Shown: piece after piece, positions 1-7,726 of the stretch | Numbering within the stretch: the stretch's first letter is position 1 | Layout of the letters: each line of letters opens with the position of its first letter | Assembly: GCA_944375845.1 (NCBI GenBank) | Contig: CALWAW010000108.1 | Location: forward strand, 1 to 37,330 | Direction of reading: 5' to 3' | From: an uncultured Lachnospiraceae bacterium | GTDB lineage: Bacteria; Bacillota; Clostridia; Lachnospirales; Lachnospiraceae | DNA: 37,330 bases | Notes under the pieces: generated by a model | The model's input: only the letters and a program-made list of their open reading frames with translations | Told to the model about the DNA's origin: nothing | The model's database searches: none | Position numbers and translations under genes: made by a program

Positions 1-2145
1 AGGCGCGGACGGCCCTGTCTGCCCGGAACCGGTCCGCTTTCGCCCCACAGGGCCGTAGGTGCGCACAAAAATCTCCTCCAGTTCCTTATCCTCCGCCCTT
101 CCGGCCGCGAAGCTCCTTCCGGCAGGCGCCTGCGCCGGCGGCAAAGCTTCTTCCTCTTTTTTCTCTTTTAAAAAGCACTCGGCGTGGGCGCGCTCCCGCA
201 CCTGATCCCAGGGCACTGTAAAGCCGGCCCCGTGGGAGCAGAAAACGGAGCCGGAGGGGTTCTCCGGATCGGCCTCCGGATCATACCCGGCCGTCTGAAT
301 GACCTCCTCCGCGTTATGGCAGGGCTCGTAGCCGCAGAGCGTGCAGAACAGATGGCCCCGCCCCCTGGTATAAGAGGTCACCTGGGTCTGGTAATCCCTC
401 ATGGAGGCCACCGGCGCTTTTCCCGTAAGGACCGCCGTATCCCCCTGCTGGATGGGCGGCGCGAAGCTCCCGTTCATCCGCTGGATATCGCTCAGAGCCC
501 TTCCCACCTGATCGGCGGGGATCTCCAGCCTGTATTCATAGACCGGCTCCAGAAGCAGCGACTCCGCCTGCATCAGCCCCTGACGCACGGCCCGATAGGT
601 GGCCTGGCGGAAATCGCCTCCCTCCGTGTGCTTTAAATGGGAGCGGCCGCCCACCAGGGTGATCTTCACATCCGTAAGCTCCGCCCCCGTGAGCACGCCC
701 CTGTGGCGCTTCTCCGCCAGATGGGTCAGAACCAGACGCTGCCAGTTTTTATCCAGCACATCCTGGCTGCAATCGGCGAAAAGCTGAAGGCCGCTGCCCC
801 GCTCTCCCGGCTCCATCAGAAGATGCACCTCTGCGTAATGGCGAAGGGGCTCAAAATGGCCGATCCCCTCCACGGTATTCTGAATGGTCTCTTTATAGAC
901 GATATTTCCGGCTCCGAAGGAGACCTCCGCGCCGAACCGCTCCTTTATAAGGGAACGAAGGATCTCCGTCTGCACCTCGCCCATCACCTGGGCGCGGATC
1001 TCGCCGGTCTCCGGCTCCCAGAGGATCCGAAGGAGCGGCTCCTCCTCTTCCAGGGCGGAAAGCTTTAAATACATCTGCCCCGGGTCACAGCCCTCCGGCA
1101 AAATAAGCCTGTATTCCAGAACCGGCTCCAGAAGCGGCTCTCCGGCGTCCGCCTCAAAGCCCAGGCCCTCCCCGCTGTAGGTCTTTTCCAGGCCTGTCAC
1201 CGCGCAGACTGTCCCGGCGGGGGCCTCGTTTACCGCAGTGTAGCCCGCTCCGGAGTAGAGGCGGATCTGGTCGGCCTTTTCCTCCCAGTCCTCCCCGTCC
1301 TTTTTGCTGCGGCCCGTAAGAAGCTGCTTCACCTTAAGGCTTCCGCCCGTGACCTTTATATGGGTCAGCCTGGTGTTCTGGCTGTCCCTGGATATTTTAT
1401 AGACCCGCGCTCCGAATTCCTCCGGGTACCGGGGACGGGGTCCGTAAAGGGAGAGCCCCTCCAGAAGGGCTCCGATCCCCTCCTGCTTAAGGGCCGATCC
1501 GAAATAGCAGGGAAAGACCCGACGCTCTGCCACAAGGCGCCTCACATCCTCCTCCGTGACCGTGCCGGTCTCCAGATACCGCTCCAGAAGAGCCTCGTCG
1601 CTGACGGCCAGGTTCTCCGAAAGGCCGCTGTCCGTGAGGGGGACCGTAAAATCCAGGCACCTGTCGGAGAGCCGCGCCCCCAGTTCTTTTAAAAGGGCCT
1701 GCTGATCGGTTCCCGGCTGATCCATTTTATTGATGAACAGAAAGACCGGCACGCGGTAGCGCTCCAAAAGCCTCCAGAGAGTCTCCACATGGCCCTGAAC
1801 GCCGTCGGCCCCGCTGATCACAAGAACGGCGCAGTCCAGCACCTGAAGGACCCGCTCCGCCTCCGCCGAAAAATCCACATGGCCCGGCGTATCCAGAAGC
1901 GTCACGGCCTGATCCCCCAGACGGAAAAGCGCCTGCTTGGAAAAGATGGTGATTCCCCGGTCCTTTTCCAGCGCGTGAGTGTCCAGAAAGGCGTCTCCGT
2001 GATCCACCCGTCCCGTCCTTCTGATGGCCCCGGTCTCGTAGAGAATGGCCTCGGCCAGCGTGGTCTTTCCCGCGTCCACATGGGCCAGAAGGCCCACCGT
2101 CATCGTTTTTGAAGGCTGCAATTTATTTTCAGACGTATTTTCCAT
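1..2145 (-). CDS. Tet(M)/EF-G-like ribosomal protection GTPase (3' end outside window)
   Basis: A translation-factor GTPase of the Tet(M)/Tet(W)/EF-G superfamily that would bind the ribosomal A-site region. 715 codons are open in the window and the frame leaves through base 1. The N-terminus shows G1 AHVDAGKTT, switch I RGITIFS, G3 DTPGH and G4 NKMD. Domains III-V follow, ending near residue 600 at a GYEPCHNAEE motif. ATG at 2145 is chosen because AGAGAGGGG lies 7 nt upstream. Known Tet(M) proteins are about 640 residues; this one continues at least 75 residues further, with EIFVRTYGP in the extension. The domain IV tip reads SHLKHTEGGDF instead of the YSPVST loop of Tet(M), so tetracycline resistance is doubtful and a housekeeping clostridial paralogue is likelier. 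It is codirectional with rplQ and has its own promoter and leader hairpin. Confidence 0.93.
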   Translation of the reverse strand, partial: MENTSENKLQPSKTMTVGLLAHVDAGKTTLAEAILYETGAIRRTGRVDHGDAFLDTHALEKDRGITIFSKQALFRLGDQAVTLLDTPGHVDFSAEAERVLQVLDCAVLVISGADGVQGHVETLWRLLERYRVPVFLFINKMDQPGTDQQALLKELGARLSDRCLDFTVPLTDSGLSENLAVSDEALLERYLETGTVTEEDVRRLVAERRVFPCYFGSALKQEGIGALLEGLSLYGPRPRYPEEFGARVYKISRDSQNTRLTHIKVTGGSLKVKQLLTGRSKKDGEDWEEKADQIRLYSGAGYTAVNEAPAGTVCAVTGLEKTYSGEGLGFEADAGEPLLEPVLEYRLILPEGCDPGQMYLKLSALEEEEPLLRILWEPETGEIRAQVMGEVQTEILRSLIKERFGAEVSFGAGNIVYKETIQNTVEGIGHFEPLRHYAEVHLLMEPGERGSGLQLFADCSQDVLDKNWQRLVLTHLAEKRHRGVLTGAELTDVKITLVGGRSHLKHTEGGDFRQATYRAVRQGLMQAESLLLEPVYEYRLEIPADQVGRALSDIQRMNGSFAPPIQQGDTAVLTGKAPVASMRDYQTQVTSYTRGRGHLFCTLCGYEPCHNAEEVIQTAGYDPEADPENPSGSVFCSHGAGFTVPWDQVRERAHAECFLKEKKEEEALPPAQAPAGRSFAAGRAEDKELEEIFVRTYGPVGRKRTGSGQTGPSAP

Positions 2146-2149
2146 GAAA

Positions 2150-2202
2150 ATACCCCTCTCTGTGCAATGATAACGATACTATCATAGCACAAAAAGGGGT
2201 AT
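2150..2202 (-). promoter_or_regulatory. Long hairpin sequestering the SD of the Tet-like gene
   Basis: Arms 2181-2202 and 2150-2171 pair over 22 positions with one mismatch (including two G-U pairs) around a 9-nt loop (2172-2180). The 3' arm contains the SD AGAGAGGGG (2153-2161), paired to CCCCUUUUU of the 5' arm. UAUUUUC follows the stem, so it could also act as a weak terminator for the alpha operon. The ATG is 4 nt past the stem. Confidence 0.8.
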
Positions 2203-2209
2203 AAGTCGA
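2181..2209 (-). promoter_or_regulatory. Promoter of the Tet-like GTPase gene
   Basis: Reading leftward, -35 TCGACT (2204-2209), a 17-nt spacer and -10 TATGAT (2181-2186), preceded by TGC as an extended -10. The expected start near 2174 lies in the hairpin loop, so transcripts from here lack the 5' arm of the SD-blocking hairpin. Confidence 0.6.
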
Positions 2210-2216
2210 TAAAGTA

Positions 2217-2753
2217 TTATACCAGCTCGATCAGCACTTCCATGGCTGCGTCGCCCTTCCTCTGTCCGATCTTCACGATCCTGGTGTAGCCGCCCTTGCG
2301 GTCCACATACTTGGGAGCGATCTCGTCAAACAGCTTCGCGGGCATATCCACGGCCTTGGTGTTTCTCTTGCGGCCGGCTACTGCCTTGGGAACCTCAGTC
2401 ACAGGGTTCAGCACCTTTAACATCTGACGGCGGGCATGGAGCCTGCTGGGCTTATCCTTCTTGATGGTCTTCTGGATCTCGTCGTAAACGGTAACCTTCT
2501 TGCCGTCCACAACTTCCTTGACCCTCTTGCCGTCCTTATCCTTGCGGGGCACCTTCGCCGTAACGGTGACCTCCTCAAAGTTGTCCTTTTCCTTCACTGC
2601 CAGAGCGATCAGGCCCTCGGCGATCTTTCTGATCTCCTTTGCCTTCGCCTCGGTGGTGCGGATCTTTCCGTGATATAAGAGATTGGTCACCTGGTTGCGA
2701 AGCAGGGCCTTTCTCTGACTGGATGTTCTTCCAAGCTTTCTGTAACCTGACAT
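2217..2753 (-). CDS. rplQ: 50S ribosomal protein L17 (bL17) with a large insertion
   Basis: L17 of the large subunit, the last ribosomal gene of the alpha operon. Starts MSGYRKLGRTSSQRKALLRN and ends with the usual YTRIVKIGQRKGDAAMEVLIELV-type tail. At 178 residues it is about 50 longer than E. coli L17 (127). The extra segment, roughly residues 62-95, is charged (KDKDGKRVKEVVDGKKVTV) and sits between the N-terminal helices and the RLHARRQ region. This ATG is chosen over one 36 nt upstream because of the conserved N-terminus and a GGAGG 10 nt before it. Such insertions are known in Lachnospiraceae L17. Confidence 0.97.
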   Translation of the reverse strand: MSGYRKLGRTSSQRKALLRNQVTNLLYHGKIRTTEAKAKEIRKIAEGLIALAVKEKDNFEEVTVTAKVPRKDKDGKRVKEVVDGKKVTVYDEIQKTIKKDKPSRLHARRQMLKVLNPVTEVPKAVAGRKRNTKAVDMPAKLFDEIAPKYVDRKGGYTRIVKIGQRKGDAAMEVLIELV

Positions 2754-2844
2754 GATTTCATTTCCTCCATTTGTGGAACAGGCGCCCACGCATCTTCGGG
2801 CTTACTGGACGTCTGCTTTCTAAGTCCATAATGTGTCGTTCACC

Positions 2845-2863
2845 GCCGGGTTCCGCGCCCGGC
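2845..2863 (-). other. Intergenic hairpin between rpoA and rplQ
   Basis: GCCGGG and CCCGGC pair around a 7-nt loop in the 130-nt rpoA-rplQ spacer. No U-tract follows, so it is not a standard terminator. Confidence 0.5.
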
Positions 2864-2883
2864 TGAATAGACGGCAAAGGCCG

Positions 2884-3843
2884 TCACTCGTCGCTGGGAT
2901 TCAGCTCAAGGCCCAGCTCCTTTAATTTGCCCAATACCTCTTCCAGGGACTTGCGGCCCAGGTTGCGGACCTTCATCATATCCTCGGAGGTACGGTTTGT
3001 CAGCTCCTGCACCGTGTTGATGCCTGCCCTCTTTAAGCAGTTGTAGGAGCGGACGGAGAGCTCGAGCTCGTCGATGTTCATCTCCAGAACCTTTTCCTTC
3101 TCATTGTCTTCCTTTTCCACCATGACCTCGGCGGTCTTGGCGTTTTCGGAGAGATCGATGAACAGGTTTAAGTGTTCGCTGAGCACCTTGGCCGCAAGGC
3201 TTACGGCCTCGTCGGGAGCAAGCGTCCCGTTGGTGTACACGTCAAGGGTCAGCTTATCAAAATCGGTGATCTGGCCCACGCGGGTATTCTCCACCGACAG
3301 ATTCACGCGCTCAATGGGCGTGTAGATGGAGTCGATGGCGATGACGCCGATGGGAAGATCCTCGCTCTTGTTTTTATCTGCGCTCACATACCCGCGGCCC
3401 CCGGTGATGGTAAGCTCCATATAGAGCTTGCAGTCGCTGCCGCCGCTTAAGGTGGCGATCACCTGGTCGGGATTGATGATCTCGATATCCTGATCGGCCT
3501 GGATATCAGCGCCGGTGACCACGCCCTCGCCCTCGAACTCGATGTAGGCGGTTTTGGGCTCGTTGGTCTCGCTGGTGTTTTTGATGGCCAGATTCTTCAG
3601 GTTCATGATGATCTCAGTCACATCCTCTTTGACGCCGGGGATGGAGCTGAACTCATGGAGAACGCCGTCGATCTTCACCTGGCTGATGGCCGCGCCGGGC
3701 AGGGAGGAGAGCATGATCCTCCGCAGAGAGTTGCCCAGGGTCGTGCCGTAGCCCCTTTCGAGAGGTTCAACGACGAATCTTCCATATTTTTTGTCTTCTG
3801 AGATTTCTGCTATTTCGATATTGGGCTTTTCAAAATCGAACAT
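2884..3843 (-). CDS. rpoA: DNA-directed RNA polymerase subunit alpha
   Basis: The alpha subunit, which nucleates RNA polymerase assembly and contacts activators and UP elements. 319 residues, normal length. The N-terminal dimerisation domain (about 1-230) contains [20 protein letters not shown]. An acidic linker leads to the C-terminal domain (about 250-310) with the helix-hairpin-helix region [15 protein letters not shown] at 3843 has AAGGAGG upstream. It lies downstream of rpsD and upstream of rplQ, the classical alpha operon order. Confidence 0.99.
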   Translation of the reverse strand: MFDFEKPNIEIAEISEDKKYGRFVVEPLERGYGTTLGNSLRRIMLSSLPGAAISQVKIDGVLHEFSSIPGVKEDVTEIIMNLKNLAIKNTSETNEPKTAYIEFEGEGVVTGADIQADQDIEIINPDQVIATLSGGSDCKLYMELTITGGRGYVSADKNKSEDLPIGVIAIDSIYTPIERVNLSVENTRVGQITDFDKLTLDVYTNGTLAPDEAVSLAAKVLSEHLNLFIDLSENAKTAEVMVEKEDNEKEKVLEMNIDELELSVRSYNCLKRAGINTVQELTNRTSEDMMKVRNLGRKSLEEVLGKLKELGLELNPSDE

Positions 3844-3871
3844 TGATTGAAGACCTCCTTATGGGTCCGGG

Positions 3872-3925
3872 CCGAAACGTTTCGGACACTCCTAATACAG
3901 CGCCTCCGCGGATAGCCGCAGAGGC
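3872..3925 (-). other. Two hairpins in the rpsD-rpoA spacer
   Basis: A 14-nt perfect palindrome CCGAAACGTTTCGG (3872-3885) and a 10-bp stem with one mismatch (3902-3911 with 3916-3925, loop ATAG) lie just upstream of the rpoA SD. Neither is followed by a U-tract in the direction of transcription. Confidence 0.5.
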
Positions 3926-3948
3926 ACGCTGAGCACTAAAGGTACGGA

Positions 3949-4542
3949 TTACTTGGAGTACAGCTCGACGATCAGCATCTCGTTTACCGGAACATCGATC
4001 ATTTCCCTGGTGGGAACCTGCTTTACGGTGGCGGTCAGGTTCTCCTGATCTGCCTCCAGCCATTCCGGAACAAGCCTTCCGCCTGTTACCTCCAGGATAT
4101 CCTTATATCTCTGAGAATCCTTTACCTTTTCCTTGATGGTGATCACATCACCGGCCTTTACAAGGTAGGAGGGGATGTTGACGCACTTTCCGTTTACCAG
4201 AACATGCTTGTGGTCAACGATCTGACGGGTCTCTCTTCTGGTTCTTCCGAAGCCGGCGCGGAACAATACGTTGTCCAGCCTGCACTCCAGCATGGCAAGA
4301 AGGTTCTCGCCCACCATGCCGCTCATCCTCTCGGCCTTGGCGTAATAATTTCTGAAGGGTTTCTCCAATACGCCGTAGATGAACTTTGCCTTCTGCTTCT
4401 CGCGAAGCTGTAAGCCGTACTCGCTCATCTTACGGTTGGATCTCCTTAACTGCCTCGTTGATTTCTTATCGATTCCTAAATATACCGGGTCAAGTCCTAA
4501 AGACCTGCATCTTTTAAGAACAGGAACTCTATCTACTGCCAC
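3949..4542 (-). CDS. rpsD: 30S ribosomal protein S4 (uS4)
   Basis: Primary 16S rRNA binder of the small subunit. 197 residues starting MAVDRVPVLKRCRSLGLDPV. It lacks the N-terminal zinc-binding cysteine cluster of C+ S4 forms, keeping one cysteine. The S4 RNA-binding fold around residues 90-150 includes RLDNVLFRAGFGRTRRETRQ. The start codon is GTG (4540-4542), set by AGGAGG 9 nt upstream. It follows rpsK after 17 nt. Confidence 0.98.
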   Translation of the reverse strand: MAVDRVPVLKRCRSLGLDPVYLGIDKKSTRQLRRSNRKMSEYGLQLREKQKAKFIYGVLEKPFRNYYAKAERMSGMVGENLLAMLECRLDNVLFRAGFGRTRRETRQIVDHKHVLVNGKCVNIPSYLVKAGDVITIKEKVKDSQRYKDILEVTGGRLVPEWLEADQENLTATVKQVPTREMIDVPVNEMLIVELYSK

Positions 4543-4559
4543 TTTTCTGCACCTCCTAA

Positions 4560-4961
4560 TTAAACTCTTCTACGCTTGGGCGGACGGCATCCGTTATGGG
4601 GAACCGGGGTGACATCCTTGATGCTGGTCACTTCCAGGCCGCATGCCTGAAGTGCGCGGATGGCGGCCTCACGGCCTGAACCGGGACCCTTTACCATAAC
4701 GTCAACAGTCTTCAGTCCATGTACCAGAGCTGCTTTGGCAGCAGTTTCCGCAGCCATCTGAGCTGCGTAGGGAGTAGATTTCCTTGAACCTCTAAATCCA
4801 AGACCGCCCGCACTCGCCCAGGACAGGGCGTTTCCCTGTGTATCCGTTAACGTTACAATGGTATTGTTAAAAGATGACTGGATGTGCGCTTGTCCCCGTT
4901 CAACGTTTTTCTTAACACGCTTTTTGGTCACTTTCTTTGCAGTGGACACTTTCTTAGCCAT
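4560..4961 (-). CDS. rpsK: 30S ribosomal protein S11 (uS11)
   Basis: Small-subunit platform protein near the E-site mRNA path. 133 residues, with the lysine-rich N-terminal tail usual in Firmicutes, the core motif [13 protein letters not shown], and the conserved C-terminus CRPPKRRRV. Encoded between rpsM and rpsD. The SD before this ATG is weak (TAGGTTAG), unlike most genes in this operon. Confidence 0.99.
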   Translation of the reverse strand: MAKKVSTAKKVTKKRVKKNVERGQAHIQSSFNNTIVTLTDTQGNALSWASAGGLGFRGSRKSTPYAAQMAAETAAKAALVHGLKTVDVMVKGPGSGREAAIRALQACGLEVTSIKDVTPVPHNGCRPPKRRRV

Positions 4962-5018
4962 TTTAAACTAACCTACTTTCTTCTACTTGTTAACCTGTTG
5001 CTTAAATTTGCAGCCTAA

Positions 5019-5390
5019 TTATTTCTTCTTATTAGCCACAGTCTTCTTGGGACCCTTCCTGGTCCTGGCGTTGGTTTTGGTCTTCTGTCCGCGGACAGGC
5101 AGGCCTCTCCTGTGACGAATACCTCTGTAGCAGCCGATTTCCTGTAATCTCTTGATATTCATCGCCACTTCACGGCGCAGGTCACCTTCCACAAGCTGGT
5201 GATCGGCCTCGATGGCGGCGGAGATCCTTCTGACTTCATCATCAGTAAGATCACGCACACGAGTATCAGGGTTTACATTGGCTTCCTTAAGGAGACGGTT
5301 GGAGCTTGCCCTACCGATCCCGTAGATATAAGTCAATCCGATTTCAACGCGCTTTTCTCTAGGCAAATCGACACCTGAAATACGAGCCAT
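5019..5390 (-). CDS. rpsM: 30S ribosomal protein S13 (uS13)
   Basis: S13 of the small-subunit head, bridging to the 50S subunit and contacting P-site tRNA through its C-terminal tail. 123 residues from [20 protein letters not shown]; helix-two-turn-helix core and basic tail ([19 protein letters not shown]). The ATG at 5390 is preferred over an in-frame codon 42 nt upstream because GGAGG precedes it by 10 nt and the family starts here. Confidence 0.98.
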   Translation of the reverse strand: MARISGVDLPREKRVEIGLTYIYGIGRASSNRLLKEANVNPDTRVRDLTDDEVRRISAAIEADHQLVEGDLRREVAMNIKRLQEIGCYRGIRHRRGLPVRGQKTKTNARTRKGPKKTVANKKK

Positions 5391-5541
5391 GTGTATTGTA
5401 CCTCCATAATTATTTGTGTTGACTTGCTGCATGGCGCAGCCTTTTGCATTTTATTGATGATCACCATGAACAACTCTGCCGGGTGTGTTCACAGTGCAGC
5501 CGCATAAACAAAACATCCTCGCGGATGACACAGGCAGGACA
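5391..5541 (-). other. rpmJ-rpsM spacer with a small GNRA-type hairpin
   Basis: This 151-nt gap carries CATCC-GCGA-GGATG (5514-5527 read leftward), a 5-bp stem capped by a GCGA tetraloop and followed by TTTTGTTT, and a weaker GAACA/TGTTC pairing nearer rpsM. It could be a weak attenuator or structural element. No conserved r-protein leader was recognised. Confidence 0.35.
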
Positions 5542-5655
5542 TCAACCCTGACGCTGTTTGTGCTTGGGATTCTCGCAGATGATCCTGATGCTTCCCTTTC
5601 TCTTGATGACCTTGCATTTCTCGCAGATCGGCTTTACTGAAGATCTAACCTTCAC
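5542..5655 (-). CDS. rpmJ: 50S ribosomal protein L36 (bL36), zinc form
   Basis: A 37-residue protein starting [15 protein letters not shown] and ending NPKHKQRQG. It carries the C-x2-C-x12-C-x4-H zinc ligand set (CEKC, then CENPKH). The start is GTG at 5655, set by GGAG 9 nt upstream. First gene downstream of the internal alpha-operon promoter and between infA and rpsM, its normal place in Firmicutes. Confidence 0.97.
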   Translation of the reverse strand: MKVRSSVKPICEKCKVIKRKGSIRIICENPKHKQRQG

Positions 5656-5692
5656 GGGTATACACTCCTTTCCCTAAAAAAGTCCGCAAACT

Positions 5693-5721
5693 ATTATAGC
5701 ACTTCCTGTTGTCAAAAGCAA
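5693..5721 (-). promoter_or_regulatory. Internal alpha-operon promoter (infA-rpmJ gap)
   Basis: Leftward -35 TTGCTT (5716-5721), 17-nt spacer and -10 TATAAT (5693-5698) with an extended TGC. Expected start near 5686, about 30 nt before the rpmJ start. The -35, spacer length and -10 are identical to those of the S10 promoter at 19060-19088. Confidence 0.8.
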
Positions 5722-5734
5722 GCGTTTATTTCGC

Positions 5735-5953
5735 TTATTTATCTCTCCAGATGATCCTTCCCTTGGACAGATCATAGGGAGAAAGCTCCAGCGTCACCTT
5801 GTCGCCGGGCAGGATCCGGATATAGTTCATACGGAGCTTGCCGCTGATATGGGCCAGCACCTGATGCCCGTTCTCCAGCTCCACCTGAAACATGGCGTTG
5901 GGCAGCTTTTCAATCACTGTTCCTTCAATTTCGATCACGTCGCTCTTGGACAT
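5735..5953 (-). CDS. infA: Translation initiation factor IF-1
   Basis: IF-1, a 72-residue OB-fold protein that occupies the ribosomal A site during initiation. Starts [20 protein letters not shown]; core [19 protein letters not shown]; ends [15 protein letters not shown] is 7 nt before the ATG. It lies between the KOW protein and rpmJ. Confidence 0.99.
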   Translation of the reverse strand: MSKSDVIEIEGTVIEKLPNAMFQVELENGHQVLAHISGKLRMNYIRILPGDKVTLELSPYDLSKGRIIWRDK

Positions 5954-5964
5954 CCCGTTACCTC

Positions 5965-6228
5965 CTACTTGATGGGCTTTTTTGCTGACCGCAGCGTGAT
6001 GGCCCGTTTCACCTCTTCGTTCCTGAGCGGTTTCCCCGAAGGAAAGACGGGGCGCTCCCCGCAGATCATCCGCAGGTGCCTGCCCTTTTTCCTCTTGGGC
6101 CGTTCCAGGGTCTTAAGCCTTCCGTCGGCAAGAAGGTACGCGCCCTCCTGGTATCCGACGATCACATAAAGCCTTCCCCTGTCATGACCGGCCAGCGAAA
6201 CCGCAAAGCATCCGATCCTGTCTTCCAT
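5965..6228 (-). CDS. KOW-domain (L14e-like) RNA-binding protein
   Basis: A small basic protein of 87 residues resembling the KOW/L14e-type RNA-binding proteins that many Firmicutes encode between map and infA. The N-terminal segment [20 protein letters not shown] fits a KOW strand-loop-strand. The middle is very basic ([12 protein letters not shown]) and so is the C-terminus. Its exact role is unknown; a ribosome-associated function is inferred from the fold and the operon. It begins 9 nt after the map stop codon with only a weak SD, suggesting translational coupling. Confidence 0.85.
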   Translation of the reverse strand: MEDRIGCFAVSLAGHDRGRLYVIVGYQEGAYLLADGRLKTLERPKRKKGRHLRMICGERPVFPSGKPLRNEEVKRAITLRSAKKPIK

Positions 6229-6237
6229 GGGCCGTAC

Positions 6238-6987
6238 CTACAGCGACAGGATCTCGGGATCGCCGTCGGTGATCAGGATCGTATTTTCATAATGGGCGGA
6301 AAGTGAACCGTCCTCCGTCACCACAGTCCAGTCATCGTCGCACCAGGCCACGTCGGGGCGGCCGATGTTGATCATGGGCTCAATGGCCAGGGTCATGCCC
6401 GGTCTTAAGCGGACTCCCCGGCGGCCCGTGTCAAAGTTGGGAATCTCCGGAGCCTCGTGCATTTCCGTTCCGATCCCGTGGCCCACCAGATCGCGGACCA
6501 CGCCGTATCCGAACTGCTCGCAGTAGCTCTGGATGGCCGTTCCGATGTCGTTCAGATGATTTCCGGCCCTGGCGTACTTGATGCCTTCAAAGAAGCTCTG
6601 CTTCGTCACGTCGATCAGCTTCTGCGCTTCCGCCGTGATTTCGCCTATGCCGTAGGTCCTGGCGGCGTCCGACTGATAACCCTTGTAGATCAGCCCCGTA
6701 TCAAGGCTCACAATGTCTCCCTCATGGATGACCCGCGCGCTGCTTGGGATCCCGTGGACGACCTCATCGTTGACCGATACGCATACCGACGCGGGGAAGC
6801 CGTTGTAATTCAGGAAGGAGGGAACGCATCCGTAGCTCCGGATGATCTCCTCGCAGATGCGGTCCACTTCCTTTGTGGTCATCCCCGCATGGAGCGCTTT
6901 CGCAAGTTCCTCATGGGTTCTGGCAAGAAGCCGGCCGGCTTCCCTCATCAATTCAATTTCTCTTTCTGATTTGATGGTAATTGCCAC
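6238..6987 (-). CDS. map: Methionine aminopeptidase, type I
   Basis: Removes the N-terminal methionine from nascent proteins. 249 residues, the length of bacterial type Ia enzymes. The five metal ligands are visible: Asp in SLDTG, Asp in QSDAARTYG, His in GHGIGTEMHE, Glu in AIEPM and Glu in VTEDGSLSAHYENT. The start is GTG at 6987; its SD (GGAG) lies inside the last codons of adk, so the two are tightly coupled. No N-terminal SH3-binding zinc extension is present. Confidence 0.98.
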   Translation of the reverse strand: MAITIKSEREIELMREAGRLLARTHEELAKALHAGMTTKEVDRICEEIIRSYGCVPSFLNYNGFPASVCVSVNDEVVHGIPSSARVIHEGDIVSLDTGLIYKGYQSDAARTYGIGEITAEAQKLIDVTKQSFFEGIKYARAGNHLNDIGTAIQSYCEQFGYGVVRDLVGHGIGTEMHEAPEIPNFDTGRRGVRLRPGMTLAIEPMINIGRPDVAWCDDDWTVVTEDGSLSAHYENTILITDGDPEILSL

Positions 6988-6990
6988 TGT

Positions 6991-7635
6991 TTACTCTCCT
7001 AATATTGCGCAGATGTCAGTGAAAACCTCTTCCATGTCCTTTGTCCCGTCGACCTCTTTTAAGCAGCCCTTGCCGCTGTAGTAGTCGATGAGGGGCTGGG
7101 TCTGCTCGTGATAGACCGAAAGGCGCTTCTCCACCGTCTCCGGCTTATCGTCGTCCCGAAGGATCAGAGGCTCGCCGCAGCGGTCGCAGACCCCTTCTTT
7201 TTTTGACGGGGCGTGGACCACGTGATAGGTGGCGCCGCAGCCTACGCATGCCCTTCTTCCGGACATTCTGCGGACGATGTGCTCATCGGGCACCTCCACG
7301 TTGATGGCAAAGCCGATCTCCTGTCCCATGGAAGAGAGAACCTGATCCAGGCTTTCGGCCTGGGGAATGGTCCTGGGGAATCCGTCCAGCACGTAGCCCT
7401 TCTCGCAGTCGGGCTGCTTTACCCGGTCCGCCACCAGATCCACAACCAGCTCGTCGGGCACCAGGGCCCCCTGGTCCATATAGGCCTTCGCCTTTTTGCC
7501 CAGCTCCGTTCCGGCCTTGATGTTGGCCCGGAAAATGTCTCCGGTGGAAATGTGGGGGATCCCGTATTTATCGGCAATCTTCTTTGCCTGGGTTCCTTTT
7601 CCTGCTCCGGGTGCGCCTAACATGATGATCCTCAT
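6991..7635 (-). CDS. adk: Adenylate kinase, zinc-lid form
   Basis: Interconverts ATP and AMP with two ADP. 214 residues from [20 protein letters not shown]; the P-loop GAPGAGKGT is at residues 7-15 and DGFPRT marks the AMP-binding region. The lid carries four cysteines (CVGC and CDRC) for structural zinc, as in Gram-positive long-form enzymes. The ATG at 7635 is preferred to an upstream in-frame codon because GGAGG lies 7 nt before it. Confidence 0.98.
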   Translation of the reverse strand: MRIIMLGAPGAGKGTQAKKIADKYGIPHISTGDIFRANIKAGTELGKKAKAYMDQGALVPDELVVDLVADRVKQPDCEKGYVLDGFPRTIPQAESLDQVLSSMGQEIGFAINVEVPDEHIVRRMSGRRACVGCGATYHVVHAPSKKEGVCDRCGEPLILRDDDKPETVEKRLSVYHEQTQPLIDYYSGKGCLKEVDGTKDMEEVFTDICAILGE

Positions 7636-7665
7636 AAAATTCCCTCCAATCCATTTAAAGTCCAG

Positions 7666-7709
7666 TTGACCGGCAGAGGGCCGCAAAGCGGCCGCCCTGC
7701 CGGAGTCAA
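7666..7709 (-). other. Strong hairpin in the secY-adk spacer
   Basis: Nested pairing of about 18 bp: TTGAC/GTCAA outside, CGGCAG/CTGCCG in the middle, GGCCGC/GCGGCC inside with an AAA loop and small internal loops. No U-tract follows in the leftward direction, so termination is unlikely; an mRNA stability or processing role is possible. Confidence 0.6.
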
Positions 7710-7726
7710 AGCTTCTGCCTCCAGGA

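Noticed and set aside
184-2112. Several plus-strand open frames opposite the Tet-like GTPase
   Set aside because: They are antisense shadows of a clear GTPase with all G motifs; their protein sequences have no recognisable domains.
1-2202. Acquired tetracycline-resistance element
   Set aside because: No transposase, integrase, or repeats flank the gene; the tip loop differs from Tet(M) and the base composition is like its neighbours.
2216-2224. TGGTATAAT (extended -10) at the rplQ stop codon
   Set aside because: Made by the codons CTG-GTA-TAA with no -35 match 17 nt upstream; the promoter at 2181-2209 is better.
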